NCBI GenBank assembly: GCA_034509425.1
Contig: JAVTVJ010000011.1
Span: 5,618,501-5,682,500, forward strand
DNA length: 64,000 nucleotides
Direction of reading: 5' to 3'
Origin: Eopsaltria australis
Taxonomy: Eukaryota; Chordata; Aves; Passeriformes; Petroicidae
In this document: one piece after another, positions 24,044 through 37,515 of the stretch
Layout of the letters: each line of letters opens with the position of its first letter
Position numbering within the stretch: position 1 is the stretch's first letter
Program-made: the position numbers and the translations under genes
The notes under the pieces: generated by a model
What the model was told of the DNA's origin: nothing
Seen by the model: the letters and a program-made list of their open reading frames with translations, nothing else
The model's database searches: none

Positions 24044-27000
24044 CATTATTACTGCTATGGATTACATCCTAATCCTCACTGCTGAAACAACTTTGCTGTC
24101 ACAACTTAAGTATAAATAATAAGTATCGACTCTATGAGCTGGCACATCAAAACCATAATTCCTAATACGCTGTCACTATCAAAAATGGTAACATTCCATA
24201 ATACAAGATCATGAGAGAACTCTACTGCAGACAGATCTGTACAGCAGATTGATTTGCTAATATTTTATAGAATCTCTGCTCTCTACACAAGGTATACATA
24301 AAGGTAAATTAGGATAAATACTGAAGTGTGATTGCAGAAATAAACAGTAATAAAAAATAAAATTTGAAAACTCCCAATGCTCAAAACTATGCATGCACTG
24401 ACTTTTATTAATGCATGTCAGTGATGCAACAGGGCAGTGCAGAATCAACTGTAGGTCAAGAAACATGACCTCATTTTCTGCATTCCAGCTGACTACTGTG
24501 TGATCTCTAAGTTTCTGTTACAAATTACCCAGCCCTTCTCCGAGTTGAATGGATACACAAGCCGACTTAAGGCTTATAAGCACGGGTTTTGATTTGGATT
24601 CTGGAAATTGGAGAGATAATCAGCTTACCAGCTTTAAAGAAGAGAAATCGAAACACACTTTTGTCTTGCTTTGCTAGTTTGTTACAACCAAAATCTATAC
24701 TTTCCATTCCTTGAGGAATGGCTTCTGTAAAGTAACCCAAAACTTACTAAACCAGATTGAAACACAGAGTGTCCACCTGTTGTGGAAGCTTCAGTATAAG
24801 CTTATCTGTAAGCAGAGAGACAAATGCATACGTGCTTTATGGAGGAGACAGACAAATGCAGTGCAACATTCTAGTCCTGTGTCTGCTTTCTGTTTATAAG
24901 TATTCACAGAAGTGAAATGGCAGTGCAAAGCCCAAGACAGTATTTTGGAGATTTCAGGATGAACAGACTTTGCTGGTAACCCAGCTTATGAAACAGAGTA
25001 TCTCAGCTGACAGGCATTTGAACAAAACTCATGTCCTGTATTTTATGATGAGCACAACTGCAGGGGCCACACGAGGATTCTTGGGGCTAACTCTCCCTTT
25101 GTAGGGACACGAGGAACTTGTCTTTCCATATAGAGAAAATGCTCTTTCTCTATTAAGTATTATGACTATTGATTATATAGATGCTGATCTCAAGAAATAT
25201 TTTAAATACCAAAGAAAAAGAAGGTAAAACACCCGAATAAAAACCCCAACCCTCTGCTTTAATTTAGTATGCAAGTACTTTAAGCTCAGTCACTGAAACA
25301 AGAGAACTGTCCTCTGGCAGCAAACTCTACTGGAAAAAACTTGGCTAGAAAATTGTATTTTAAAAATCACCTCTAGATATGCTGTCTTTGAGAGCTCAGA
25401 GCTCATTTCCACAGTCATGTTACCATTCATAACTAAAATTCTGTGTCTCATTTCTTCCCCTGTTCCCAGATTCCCAACAAGAAATAAAGCCTAACTTTAT
25501 TTATATTGGGAATAAGGAGAAACAAAGCCTAACTTGTTTCTAAAGGACTTTGAGATCATTTGTTTTGTAGGTGAACATTCTCCATAAAAAAGCCTGTGTG
25601 CCATGCCCAAGAACACTCTCTCAACATGAAGAACAAGCCATAGGTTATTGCAGGCTTCCAGAGATATGAACAGTGTCCATACAATAGCTTCCCTTGTTAA
25701 AGGCAAGTAGTTTCAGAGCAATAAAACTGATGCCCAGCAGACTCCTTGCATATTCATACACTGTCATCACCACAGGAACACAGGGTCCTGGACCATAATC
25801 TCCATGCATCATTCCCCCAGCTGTGATCACCCACATCCCATGCTCCACAGCCTACATACCTCCAGCTCCCCCCCAGCCACAGCAGCATCAGCTCAGGCTC
25901 ACGTTCTCTCACTGCCCCATGAGTGAAAAGCAGCACTGAGTCGTGGCCCAGCTGCTCTCCCACCAACCCACACACAACACTTCTGGCGATCTTACCTTAC
26001 ACCTTTTCCCTTAGATGGGGTACTTATTTGTGTGCCTCTCTTCAAACAAACCAAGGCTATCAATGAAACCTGCCAGAGATTAGCTGCATTAAAACCTCAC
26101 TCTCTCTGCCAAATCAAGATAATTGATCATTGGCTTCAAAAAGCTCAGTGGAAGGCAGATGGATAGATACAGCAATCCTATAAACTTCAGTTCCTCAGGA
26201 AACCAGGCTAAAAATAGTTGATCTCAAACACTTAGGAACGAATTGAACTCAAATTAACATAAATACCAACTGGAATGCTAAAATGTGTTGGCTCTTAAAT
26301 ATTATCTTTTAAAAAATGGTATCCCAAAGGGTCAAAACTCTAACAATATTTATATGTAGCATCAGAGGAACACTAATTAATTTACAGGGTCCGTGATGAG
26401 AACAGGTTACAATCTAGGGTGACATCAGTGCAGATGAATGCATGATGCCATACCTGACATGACTGAGCAGGGGTGTTCAGCAGGTCTCCTCTTCATTCCA
26501 CAGATCATTAGCTTGTCAGTGTTGGTAAAGAAAACATCCAGACTTAACTCCCTTTAGCAAAAGTGGATACTTTCTTGGGTTTTATCATCTGCTTCCCAGA
26601 TTTACAAAACATTTAAAGATTTCTTACAGTCCAACATCTTAGAATCTATTTGCTTCACCTGTAACAAATTTCAGTCCAAACCTTTCAAAGAGTTATGCAC
26701 AAGGTTAAATTTTTAATAAAACAAACTATGCAGAAGCAAATAATCGGAGATAATATTCGCCAAACCTGAGGACTGATTTTCTTATTAACAGCGAGTATTT
26801 CAAGATAACACTCCCAGTGTGAGGAACAGCAAACACATCTTATGCAAACTGATGCTTCTTCATGGTGATGTCTCATGGCAAAGTTAGTACCTACTGAATC
26901 CCAAATATCAGCATTTCAACTTTCCTGGTAGGAAAGTTTCAGACAGAGTACTTCTAGAATCCACGTGCCAAAACTTACTTTCCTCCTTTAATCTCAAGAA

Positions 27001-28139
27001 TAAAACAGAGCAAACCTATGCAAAGTCCTTACAATTCCTTCCTCCAGGCACCTCAGTAATTTTAATGGTATTTCCCATCAGAACAAATTAACAAGCAAAT
27101 TGTTTTAATCCAGTGAAATGCTAATAATCCTAATCTTCTACAGAGTTCAACAAGAAATTAGGACCTTAAATCATTCTTTCTATCTTAATCATTTACCTCC
27201 AGCCCTCAGACTGACCAGCACAAATTAAAGGTATCACTAGGTGTCCTGGTCTAGAAGTTTGTTAAGACACGGGGTGGTTTGGATTTAAACAGTTCAGGTT
27301 TGGTTCTTACTCAACAAATGTACTATTTCCCAAAATCTTCCTTTACAAAACTTTCATTCTACTCAAATACCTAGATAACCAGGAGTGAGAACTGCACACA
27401 ACCAAAAATCTAACACTGCTGACTAAGACTTCATGTATTTCAGAGAACAGTAACATTATGAGGGACTGAAAAGAATTCTATTTGGTATCAAAAGTAGGCT
27501 CTGCAGAGAAAAAATTTGCCTTTTTTCTTCTTTTCCAGACTCAAGCCTGGAACATCAACTTACAGTTTATAATTAGTTTTCACAGGTTAGATGGTGAAAG
27601 CAGGATCAGCCCAACTTCACTGAGGGGTGAGGGAAAAAAGTGATGAAGAAGGAATTGTGTAATTATGCTATAGTCCCCCATTACAACTAAGTCACAACAA
27701 AAATTGAGAGCTTGGTTTGCAGCACCTTCAGCAATGCCTTTTGGAAGGGAACTTCAACAACAACTCCAGCAATTGTCCTGGAGGACCGTAACAGTGAATT
27801 CCTCGAAAGAGAACCATTTACAGGAGAAAAGAGTAAAACACACTGTCCGTGATAAATTAAAAAGTGACTTGGAACAGTATTTGGCACAGTGTGAACAATA
27901 GAAAGCAGCAAAGAAACTATGTAACATTGAAGATGACACTAGAATAAACTGTACATTTTTAGTCTAAATACATTCAACACGTGGGAAAATCTTTATTAAA
28001 CTGTAAGGCACAGAAACATCTGTTTTGATTTAGTTTGTGTTACAGCAAACAAACATGAAAGACCACTGCCTGTATCTTCCCCTGGGGCTATTTGCAGGGA
28101 AAGGAATACTGTTTATAACATTTGTGCTAAAATCAGAGA

Positions 28140-28905
28140 ATTACAAAGTAACTTAGGTTGCATGGGAGCTCTGAAGATCATCTGGTTCAGCCTTCCTCCC
28201 ATCTCATCAAAGCAAGGCGAACTTCAAAGTTAGATTCAGTTTTAAAGTTGGATCAGGTTCCTCAAGGGTTTGAGTGTCTCCTCCCAGGATGGAGACAGCA
28301 CAGCCTCTCTGGGTAACCAGTGCCTGACCACCTTATTGGGAAAAGCTTTTTCTTTGTTGCAGTTGTATTACTGACTCATGTTCAGCTCGTTATTCACCAG
28401 GACCCCCGAGGCCTCTCTGCAAAACTGTTTCCCAGTCAGTCTGTCCCAGCTTGTATTGGTGTGCAGGGTTATTCCTCCCAGCAGCAGGACCTCACTGAAC
28501 TTTATGAGGTTCCATTTCTCCAGCCTGTCAAGGCCCATCCAAATGGCAGCACAAGCCACTGGTGCATTAACCACCACTCCTGATTTTCAACTGGCTGCAG
28601 ACTTACTAAGGGTGCATCCAGCCCCATCATCTAAGCCTCTAAGAAGGGTTTTAGCAGTGTTGGTCTCAGTGTGAAACAGTGACTTGCCTCCAGCTGAATG
28701 TTGTGCTGTCGATCTTTGAGCACCAGCAGTTCAGACAGTCCATTCAGTCCACTCTCCCACCTACTTACCTGACTCTTAATTCACCAGTGTCTTTGAAAAT
28801 CTTAAGAGAGACAGTATCAAAGGCTTTGCTAAAGCTGAGATAAACACTAGTTAACCCTTTAGTCAAACCTTTTTCCATGAGCCCTCTATTCACAAATTTC
28901 AAGAC
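28140..28905 (-). repeat. CR1 LINE fragment, minus strand
   Basis: Read in reverse, this has the usual CR1 3' region. The plus strand shows AAGATCATCTGGTTC, then CTCTCTGGGTAACCAGTGCCTGACCACC, then blocks such as CACCAGGACCCCCGAGG and GAGGTTCCATTTCTCCAGCC that recur in avian CR1 copies. Diverged and without a usable frame. The upper limit is uncertain. Confidence 0.78.
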
Positions 28906-31900
28906 CTTCTGCTGTAGAGCTCTGTGGCATTAGGAGCATTCAACAAAAAAACATCAAACAAATAAACCAAAAACATCAAAAGGCACAGCAAAGCCTTTCT
29001 CTCTTGCTCAGAACTCAGAACTGGTATCTCAGAACAACCAAAAAAAAACCCAACCCCAGAATAAAACACATTAAAATGAGCAAGTTTAAAATTCAGTGAA
29101 GCCCCTGTATTTGCATTACATTTGTTACAAACTAGGGAGAAGAACAAGGACATGATTATGATGATGCACAGCACCTCATAACTTAACTGAATTGCTGTGA
29201 CTTCATTAACCATTTTTGTTGAAAAAGTTCAGAGAAAAATTCAGGGTCAGGCAAACACCCTTAACAAAAAGCACTGTGCATATTAAAAACCCCAGCAGAG
29301 TAACAAGTGAATTAAAATGATCTCATTTTAAAAACAGAATGAAACTTCAATAATAGGGGAACCAACTTCTCATTTACACCACCATAGGCCATTACTCCAT
29401 GCAGACATTACTTTTTATGCAAAAGTTTATCTTCTTTACTGTAGCTCTGTTCCCAGAAGGGACTGAATAAAAATACCCAACTCTGTCAGAATGTAGCAGG
29501 ACTATAATCTGCTTTTCTAACAGGTGCCAGTGTAAACTGTTCCTGTGTAGCCAGGGCAGCTTTCCAACGCAAATCACTTCCAAAGTAGCCACCATTATGA
29601 ACTTGGTAGCAATAACCTGAACTATTTCTCACCCACCATGTAGGAGGACAAGAGTCAGCCCAGTATCAAATTCTTTTACGGGCACAAGGCAGAAGGATGC
29701 CATCACTTTTTGGACCCTGACAAGGTGGGGTGGAGAATCTTCATGTGGATATTCTGTATGTGCTGCAAAGTTGAGTTCTTCAATTTCTAAATGTCATATA
29801 TCTATTGCCAGAAAGGTCAGAGAAAGTTTAAATCCTTGAAAAAGAAAGATTTTTATGAACATAAGAACCACCAAAATGATTCTTAAATCTTCCCAACTGG
29901 ATGTTTAAACTTTTGGGTTTGGCAAACCTGAGAATATTTCTGCAGAGGCCTTTTATTAAACATACAACTGGAAGAAGTGACAACAAGCTTCACTTTTTTT
30001 AACTATTGTGGTTTCCGTTTTTCTTCTGTTGTTTCCTCCTGCATGTGATTTTAATATTTAAATGGTTTTAATGAATCTTTAGTCCCAGTCCCACCAGCTG
30101 TCCCATGAGTGGCTATGGAGAATCCCACTGGCATCTTCCTGGCCAGATCAGCTGCAGAACATGATCTTTGCTTAAATTATATTCAGATGCATTTCCTTAG
30201 AGGGAAGTTTTTCAAGTGGTTAATATGAACTTAATGGATAAACAGTCCTTGAGGTTTTCTTTCTTTCCTATTTTAAGCAGTGCAAGCCAGGTGAACCTCT
30301 GGAAAAACACTGCACAATACAGACACAAATCAGGACAAACAACAGAACTAAATCCTGCAAACAATATGACAAGGGAAAGTGACAAAAGACTATACTGATG
30401 GCATGTCCACAGTAAGAGCTTATTACTTTAATCATACAGTCCTTAACTAAGCTTCATTGCTCAAGATTATACTAAGTGAATCGCTAAAGTCCTAAACATG
30501 TCCTAAAATTCATAACAAAGCAAGAAGGAAAGTAAAGTTTCTTGAAAGATAAACATTTTAATCAAGTGGGGGTTTTGCTGGATCTCTTTTTGTTTGCTTT
30601 CTTTCTTGTTGCTTGAATAGGACCCTTCTACTCTGTCAAGCCCATTACATGGCTGGTGTTACACAGTTCAGCTCTTATAAAGGTTTACACCGAAACAAAT
30701 TTACTGTCTCTATTCCTGAGGGTCACTCACTCCACGCTGCACGTACCAACCACTGGGTTCAGAAGACAAACAATGAACTCTGAATGTTCATTGCAATACA
30801 CTTTACTACTCTCCACAAAAAGATACAACAGTAAAGCAGATTTTCACTGTGATGTATTACTCTCTCCAAGCAGCTTTGATAGATAGGAACCCTGGTAACC
30901 ATGAATATACAGCAACAGTTACAACACACCCACTTTCATTTAATAACTTTTCCTCATTTTGCTTTCCTTTGTTTATGAGTTGGTAATCTAAATTTTATAA
31001 TCTCTTTTGTTGAGGGATGAGAAAATAAAGAGCCTTATACCACAGGAAAATAATCCATTATCAGATACAGCCTTCTGGTAGCTTGCTGTAGTGATGTTTG
31101 CCCAGGCACTGACTACACTGACTAAAGTTCCTGTATCCATCATGAGGCAGAAGGAAAACCAGAACAAATGCAACAACATGTAATCAGAATATTTAAATAG
31201 GTCTGTACCAGGTAGGATAAAGATTACCAGTGTATTCTGAAGTATTAAGAGCCCTTTGTGATGACAACCTGCGAGTCCTCCAATTTTGTTTGTATTTTGA
31301 AAGCAAATCTTATGGGAACTGACATTCTGGCCTCCAGGCACTATACTGAGTTCAGCTAATTAATAGGCTAAATTGATTTTTCTTCTTAAAGGACGCTTGT
31401 TTTGATTGATTTGGAAGGAAAAAAGTGACATTGCTGATAGCATTAGAAGGGTGAGATTTTAACTTTGGGAGAGAAACACAGTACAGTAATGTACTGGAAA
31501 AAGCAGAGCTTTTCTTAAAAAGATATGTTGAATGGTGTTTTTACTTAGCTGGTACATCTGTTAAACATTTTTCAGAAGTTAGAAGCTTTTCTAAATCACA
31601 GTGGTAGGAGTAAAAAAGAGTGACTCCAACAACAATTAAAGGATCCAGAACTGCTCCATTCATGTGTTGTTTCCTACATAGGTGCATTGAAATGAAATGT
31701 GATGTAATCGCCACTAAATAGAAATCAGAAAAACCCTTTTTGCTCTGATATTTAGTTTCCTGATTAGAAACAACATTAGACTTAGCTAATAAGAAATACG
31801 CTGTTCAGTACCTAATTGGTGTGGAAACAATTGATGCCCTTTACACAGAGCTGCTTGGGGTCAGTCTTCAGTTGCATGAACACACAATTTCCCCAGAGTG

Positions 31901-34900
31901 TTTTCCCTTCCCAAAGCATGTGTATTAGCTAGAAAACTGTAAGAATACAGAAGCTCTCATAGATTCATATTTCACAGATATCTATTACAGAATATTTGTA
32001 TTTGCTTTTTACATGTACAGAATTGTATCCCCATGTGAAGTCTATCAACCTACTGTGGGAGTCTTTCCCTGCCTCACCCCCAATACTTATTCTGTAAGTT
32101 GGGAGAAAACCAGACCTGACTGCTCTGAACAACCTAATTTCGCTCGATGTATGCTCCATATTGTACTGCATTCCCACACAGTGCTTTAGTATGCCCTGCA
32201 TACACTTTCTCATGGATAAAATGGGAAGATAAGAGTCTAGTGGCATTCCTGCAGAGACCAGAAGAACCAAAGAGAACCTTTGGAATTGCAGAGAACTTAT
32301 TTATTTAAGCTCTTGGATATACTCTCTGAGAAGTCACTGCATTAAACATGACAGCAAAAAGAGATGATGGTTCCAGAGACACAAAAGGCAGTGTATGACT
32401 TTACAGAACTTGCCAGGAGTGAAGCTGCAATTCTGTGAGGGGCAGAGGGAAGGAAGGACTAGACACAAGTAAGGGGTTCCTTACTTGCACCCATCCCGCT
32501 GAACCACTGGGGCATGCCAGGTGTGCACTTGCCATTCAACACTGCTGAGCTCCTGGAGAATGGGGCTGAAGCCCCTGGACAGACAATGAGCTGCAATAGC
32601 CCAATTTCCATTCCCAAATCAGCTTTCTGACCTTTCCCCATCCCTGCATCAGCCTCAGCTTTGGTTTCACTACATGTACTGTAACTAATACAGCTCTTCC
32701 AATTATGGCCCTCCCTCCTAGCAATGCCAGGAAAATCTAAAGAATAACTCCTCTATGCTCTTCTGCATCTCACAGTTTCCAGGGCTGCTGTAAACAGTGT
32801 CTGTATTAAACCCACGGTGGAGGCTTGTGGCTCTTGATTTAGCATTTTCCATGGAAGGAGTGGCCACATCCTGGCAGCTACCTTCTGTACCTGCACTCCA
32901 CACCAAGAGGAACTGAGCCTCAGCCACGGCCAGGAGCTGCTCTTCTTGGAGAGAAAACTCTGGGAGGCTCGGCAGCAGCACAAGTCAGAGTTGCTGGGCT
33001 TTGCTTTGCTTGCTCCCTGAAGCACAAATAAATTAAACCTCAAAACAAACGATTTCTCTGTCAGATGTCTTTCTCTGCATTGCCACAATGTATACAGAGG
33101 TATTTACTACAGAGATACTGGCTATTCTTATTAAAAGAGTTTCTTCCAATATACTTTCTATATAAAATGTTATTTGCTGAGGTATAAAAAAATCACAACC
33201 CGCACTCCCAAACTGCTCCTGTGGAAATTATTTAATCCAAGAAAGACAGACACGAGAGCAGGTGAATGAGTAACAAGGACACTGACTGCATTCAAATACA
33301 GCAATTTGTGGAAGGAAAATCAAAATACACTACAATGTTCTCTGGAGCAAATACATGTCAGTGTTTTCAGAGAGATTACAGAGAGCCTGACTGGTATTCT
33401 CAAAATCATTTGTATTGCTTTATCAACATGTATTTGTCCAAGCATAGGAGGAAAAAGGTCATCATAGTGTTTCCAAATCAAAACAATCATACAGCTTCTA
33501 CTCTCTTTACCACTTAAAAAATAAAACTGCATGATCTTTCCTCTCCTTGGTATATTGACTCAAGATAGAAGAGAATAGTCTGACTGAGATTGATCTGGGA
33601 AACACATTTCAATAGAGATGCTGGCCCTCAGACACAAGGGATTACAAAAATATTCCTCATGCATATATTAGTCATTAGATAAAAAGAATTTGTAAAATCA
33701 ATATAGTGAAAAAGAAACCAACAGAACACTTTCTAAAACAGATATTTTCTAATCCTCTATCTATGCATACTCTATTACTAAAAATGCTGAGTTACCTGCA
33801 TATACTCAGATTCACTGCTTGCACACCTTTCAAACAAACTGCAATTATTTACTGACATTTCAGAAACTTTTTGATTCCATGCACAACATCTTGAAAAGGG
33901 CAGACTGTGTTCACAGAGAGCTACTAAAAGTTATACATCCTACACACTGAATTTACAGTACAAGTCTTTGAGAGGGAAGCAAGACTAGTTCCAATGCAAC
34001 CTCTGGGGAAAAAAAAGACCAGGGTATCTATCATCCTAAATCCCTTCTTGTGCAAAGATCAGAAACTGCTCAATCTTAGGAAGCATATCACCCATGTCCT
34101 ACCAAAGGCAACCTCCAAAAATGGTACTTCCTGTGACAGAGAGAAGCAAAGATTTCAGCAGTCACTACTGTCTATCCTGTGCTGTCTAGTTACAGCAAGA
34201 ATGACCAAATATTACAGTCAAGACTAACATCACAGGGACACGCCTAACTGGGGCTTAATGTAATCCTAAAGGATTTGCCTGGGAAATTTACTTGCCTTTA
34301 CAATCTTTCAAGTTTGCCACTTTCTCCAGTTTTTGTTATGAAATTCTCTCAAGTTACACAAAACCAAATCAAGTACTGAGATAAAAATCCTTTCAATTTT
34401 GAGGAAATAAAGATGATGATTAAGAAGTCACATTTTATGCAAGCTTCCTCTTAAAAGGAACAACCATGTTGAAAAAAGTTGATAGGGTAAAGAACTTTTT
34501 GTCTACCAACCCAAAGTTTTCACTTTCTTTGTTCCATGTAAAACACAGTTCAGGACTAAGCCTATTTCTTCCTTGAGCCAACAATTTTGAATGTTCATTG
34601 GAGAAGACAAACATAAAAAGCATAACCCTGCTGAGTATGAATTTGCAGCTTAGTGACAGGCTTTGCAAGTTATCTATAAAGCCTCTGCTCTCCTCCAAAA
34701 GATCTTGCCAAAGATGTTGCCTGGATATTTTGCCACCTTTCATTGTTGGTGAAATGGGGACCACAGATGGGATAAAATAGAAACAAGTTATTAGATTTTT
34801 ATCTTTAGTAAAAATTTTAAATGAGTCAGATCTAAAAACTGTATATAGTATGCCTTACTTAGGATACGCTAGTTACAGTATATTGTATTCCTTCATGCTA

Positions 34901-36624
34901 ATCATGCCTGAAGTCATGAACAGAAATGAGAGAAATACAAGCTGAGATTTCAACTGTACAATGCTATATTTACCAACTGCAATTAGTGAGTTTCCCATTC
35001 TGCAGTTGCATTCTGCTGGCTTTTCAAATCCAGTGGATAATAAAAGACATAACCACAACCACCTGGTTACATATTCAAATTAATTCAATCCAGATATAAA
35101 TAGTCTCAATGTAAAAACATGAATTCATAAACTGCTGAGAATTCAGTATCTTAGTTCACTGCTGGAATTAATTTCTTTTCAACAGACTGGTTGTCTAGAG
35201 AATACCCGTAATGCAGTAAATGAAAACATGTGTGTCACTGCCAGCAGTGAGAATTCATGAAATTGTAACTGAGGGATATTAAAAAACCAGATCTGTGATG
35301 GGAAACCAATGATTTGGCAGTCACTGGAATAAGAATGATAAAGCTAAAGATTCCTGGGTTTGGCTGTATTTTCCCCTCACTTAAAAATGAAACAAATATT
35401 GTCTCATATGGAGGTCAATCAGTGGGGTATTTCCATAAAGAGATGTTTTAAAAACAAAAGATTCAGTTTTCTGCCCCTTTGCAAAAAAGGGGGTAGTGGA
35501 TAAACTATGAGCAAAAAGACTTGCCTATCCCTTTAATATAAAGAGAAAGCATATGCATCAGAGTTTAAATCATAAAAAATTCAAGGCATTTTTAAAAATT
35601 ATAGGAGCAGTCTGAGAATTTGTTATTACCCTATTCTACAGATATCTCAACAGAATTATACTTACACTTTCTTAACATTTTTTGCAATAAATTATTCAGT
35701 TAGAGGGATACTAGATGCTTTACAAACACTTAACTTTTAATAACTTTCTTGACCTTGCCAACAGCTGCTAATTGTATCAAGTTATACAGATAATTTGTCT
35801 TGGCTTTGCATTTGTGGTTCACTTCCCTTGTTAAGGCATTTAACTATCATCTCCATTTCATAAAATTTTTTGACTGTCACAGTGCACCTGCCAATCAACA
35901 ATTGGAGTATGTAGATGCCAGCAGGTACCAAATTGAAACAGAAGAATCTGTCTACAGACAGAGAATGCAGAACAGCACAATAGCTGCTGATGCCAGCTCC
36001 GGTTCTGCTTGCATTCGAAACAGCAATTGCTGCCTGGTTTAGTAGGTCAAGGTTAATGTGACAAAAATAATCAATGAAGTTAGTAACTCAGTGTTTCTGA
36101 CTTGCTAAAACCCTTACTGGGAATGTTTGCAACAAAAACCTTGGACCTGAGCTATTTTGGACTGTCTTGGGAAAGAATTTCTGCAGTGAAGGAGCACTTA
36201 CATCCCCCCACAATGCTATGTTATTGCAAGCTTGGGGGAGAAAAAAAAAGACAAAGGCACATTAAACAGAGTGGGTCTGGGTAAATGTTATGATTAATCA
36301 GAGACAGCTTATTGAATAAAAGCATCCCAAACAAATGGCACATGAGATAAACCCAAGCTTAGGGTAGCGCTCTAGGGAAAAAAGTCCTAACCAAGCCTAG
36401 TATCTATTTATCAAAAGGGGTTTTTAGCTTATGAAGCCTCATCGCAGAGGATTACACTAGTGCTTCCAGATATCTTTTAACTGTTAGAAATTAATGCAAA
36501 TGCTTCATCTTTGGCAAGGAGCTCTGCTAAAACAACCACAATTTCTCAAATTAGAGAAAACAGTTATTTTGTGATTACTGCACTCTGCTTCATGTGGGGC
36601 CTGCAGAGTGACTGCTGGTACAGC
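28906..36624. other. Non-coding interval
   Basis: No gene recognised. Short frames only; no RNA gene or clear repeat noticed. Confidence 0.5.
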
Positions 36625-36832
36625 CATCAACCACTTAGAGATGGTGAAAGTGACCAAGCACTGGTACAGGCTGCCAAAGAAGCTCGGGAGTGCCCATCCC
36701 TGGAGCTTTTCAAAAGCCATCTGCACATGGTCCTGGGCAATTTGTTCTGGGTGGCCTTGCTTGAGAAGGAAGGTTGGACCAGATGACACCAGGTCCATTC
36801 CAATCTCAGTTAGTCTCTGATTCTGTCATATA
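36625..36832 (+). repeat. CR1 LINE 3' end fragment
   Basis: Shows the CR1 3' blocks CACTGGTACAGGCTGCC, CCCATCCCTGGAG and GGTTGGACCAGATGACACC, then a degraded tail ending near TCTGATTCTGT. It lies just upstream of a second, longer CR1 copy in the same orientation. Confidence 0.82.
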
Positions 36833-36959
36833 CTAATAACATACTATAATGTCGTTTACTGATACACACATACTCTCTCACTTTCTCTTTAAAAAGCATA
36901 TTAATATAACTGCTTGACTGATATAAAATCCAGCTACTTCCACTCAAAAGTAGCGTGAA

Positions 36960-37515
36960 CAGTAATTTGAGGGAGGTGATTCTCCCCCTCAACTCTACTC
37001 TTATGAGACCCTATATGGAGAACCACATCCAGCTCTGCGGTCCCCAGCACAGAAGGAACAGGGACCTATTAGGGGGAGTAGAGAGGAGATGATCAGAAGC
37101 TGAAGCATCTCTCCTGTGAGGACAAACAGCTGAGAGAACTGGGGTTGTTCAGCCTGGAGAAGACAAGGATCCAGGAAGACCTTGGAGCAGCCTTCCACAA
37201 AGTAAAGGGAGCTCGAAAAAAAGGCTGGAGAGGGACTTTTACAAGGGCATGTAGTCATAGGACAAGGAGCAATGGCTTTAAACTGAAAGACAGTAGATTT
37301 AGATTTTATATTAGGAAGAACTTTATTGTGAGGGTGGTGAGGCACTGGTACAGGCTGCCCAGAGAAGTTGTGGATGCTCCATCCCTGGAAGTGTTCAAGG
37401 GCAGGCTGGATGGGGCTTTGGGCAACCTTGTCTAGTGAAAGGTCCCTCCACCAAGGAAGGGGGGTTGGAACTAGAGGATCTTTAAGATCCCTTCGAACTC
37501 AAATTCTATGCTCAG
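36960..37515 (+). repeat. CR1 LINE 3' fragment
   Basis: A well preserved CR1 3' portion. In order it shows TTCAGCCTGGAGAAG, a GACTTTTACAAGGGCATG block, TTAGGAAGAACTTTATTGTG, GCACTGGTACAGGCTGCC, CATCCCTGGAAGTGTTCAAG and GATCCCTTCGAACTCAAATTC near the end. No reverse transcriptase frame remains; it is a 5'-truncated copy. Confidence 0.88.

Larger units (their letters stand above)
12254..28139. other. Long non-coding interval
   Basis: Almost 16 kb with no recognised gene. Open frames are short and scattered. It contains a GC-rich, G-run cluster at 17027-17098 and a homopurine tract at 23971-24043, both listed separately. Old, unrecognised repeats may be present. Confidence 0.5.

Noticed and set aside
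27240..27300. TGTCCTGGTCTAG as a possible LTR start
   Set aside because: No matching end, TATA box or polyadenylation signal nearby.
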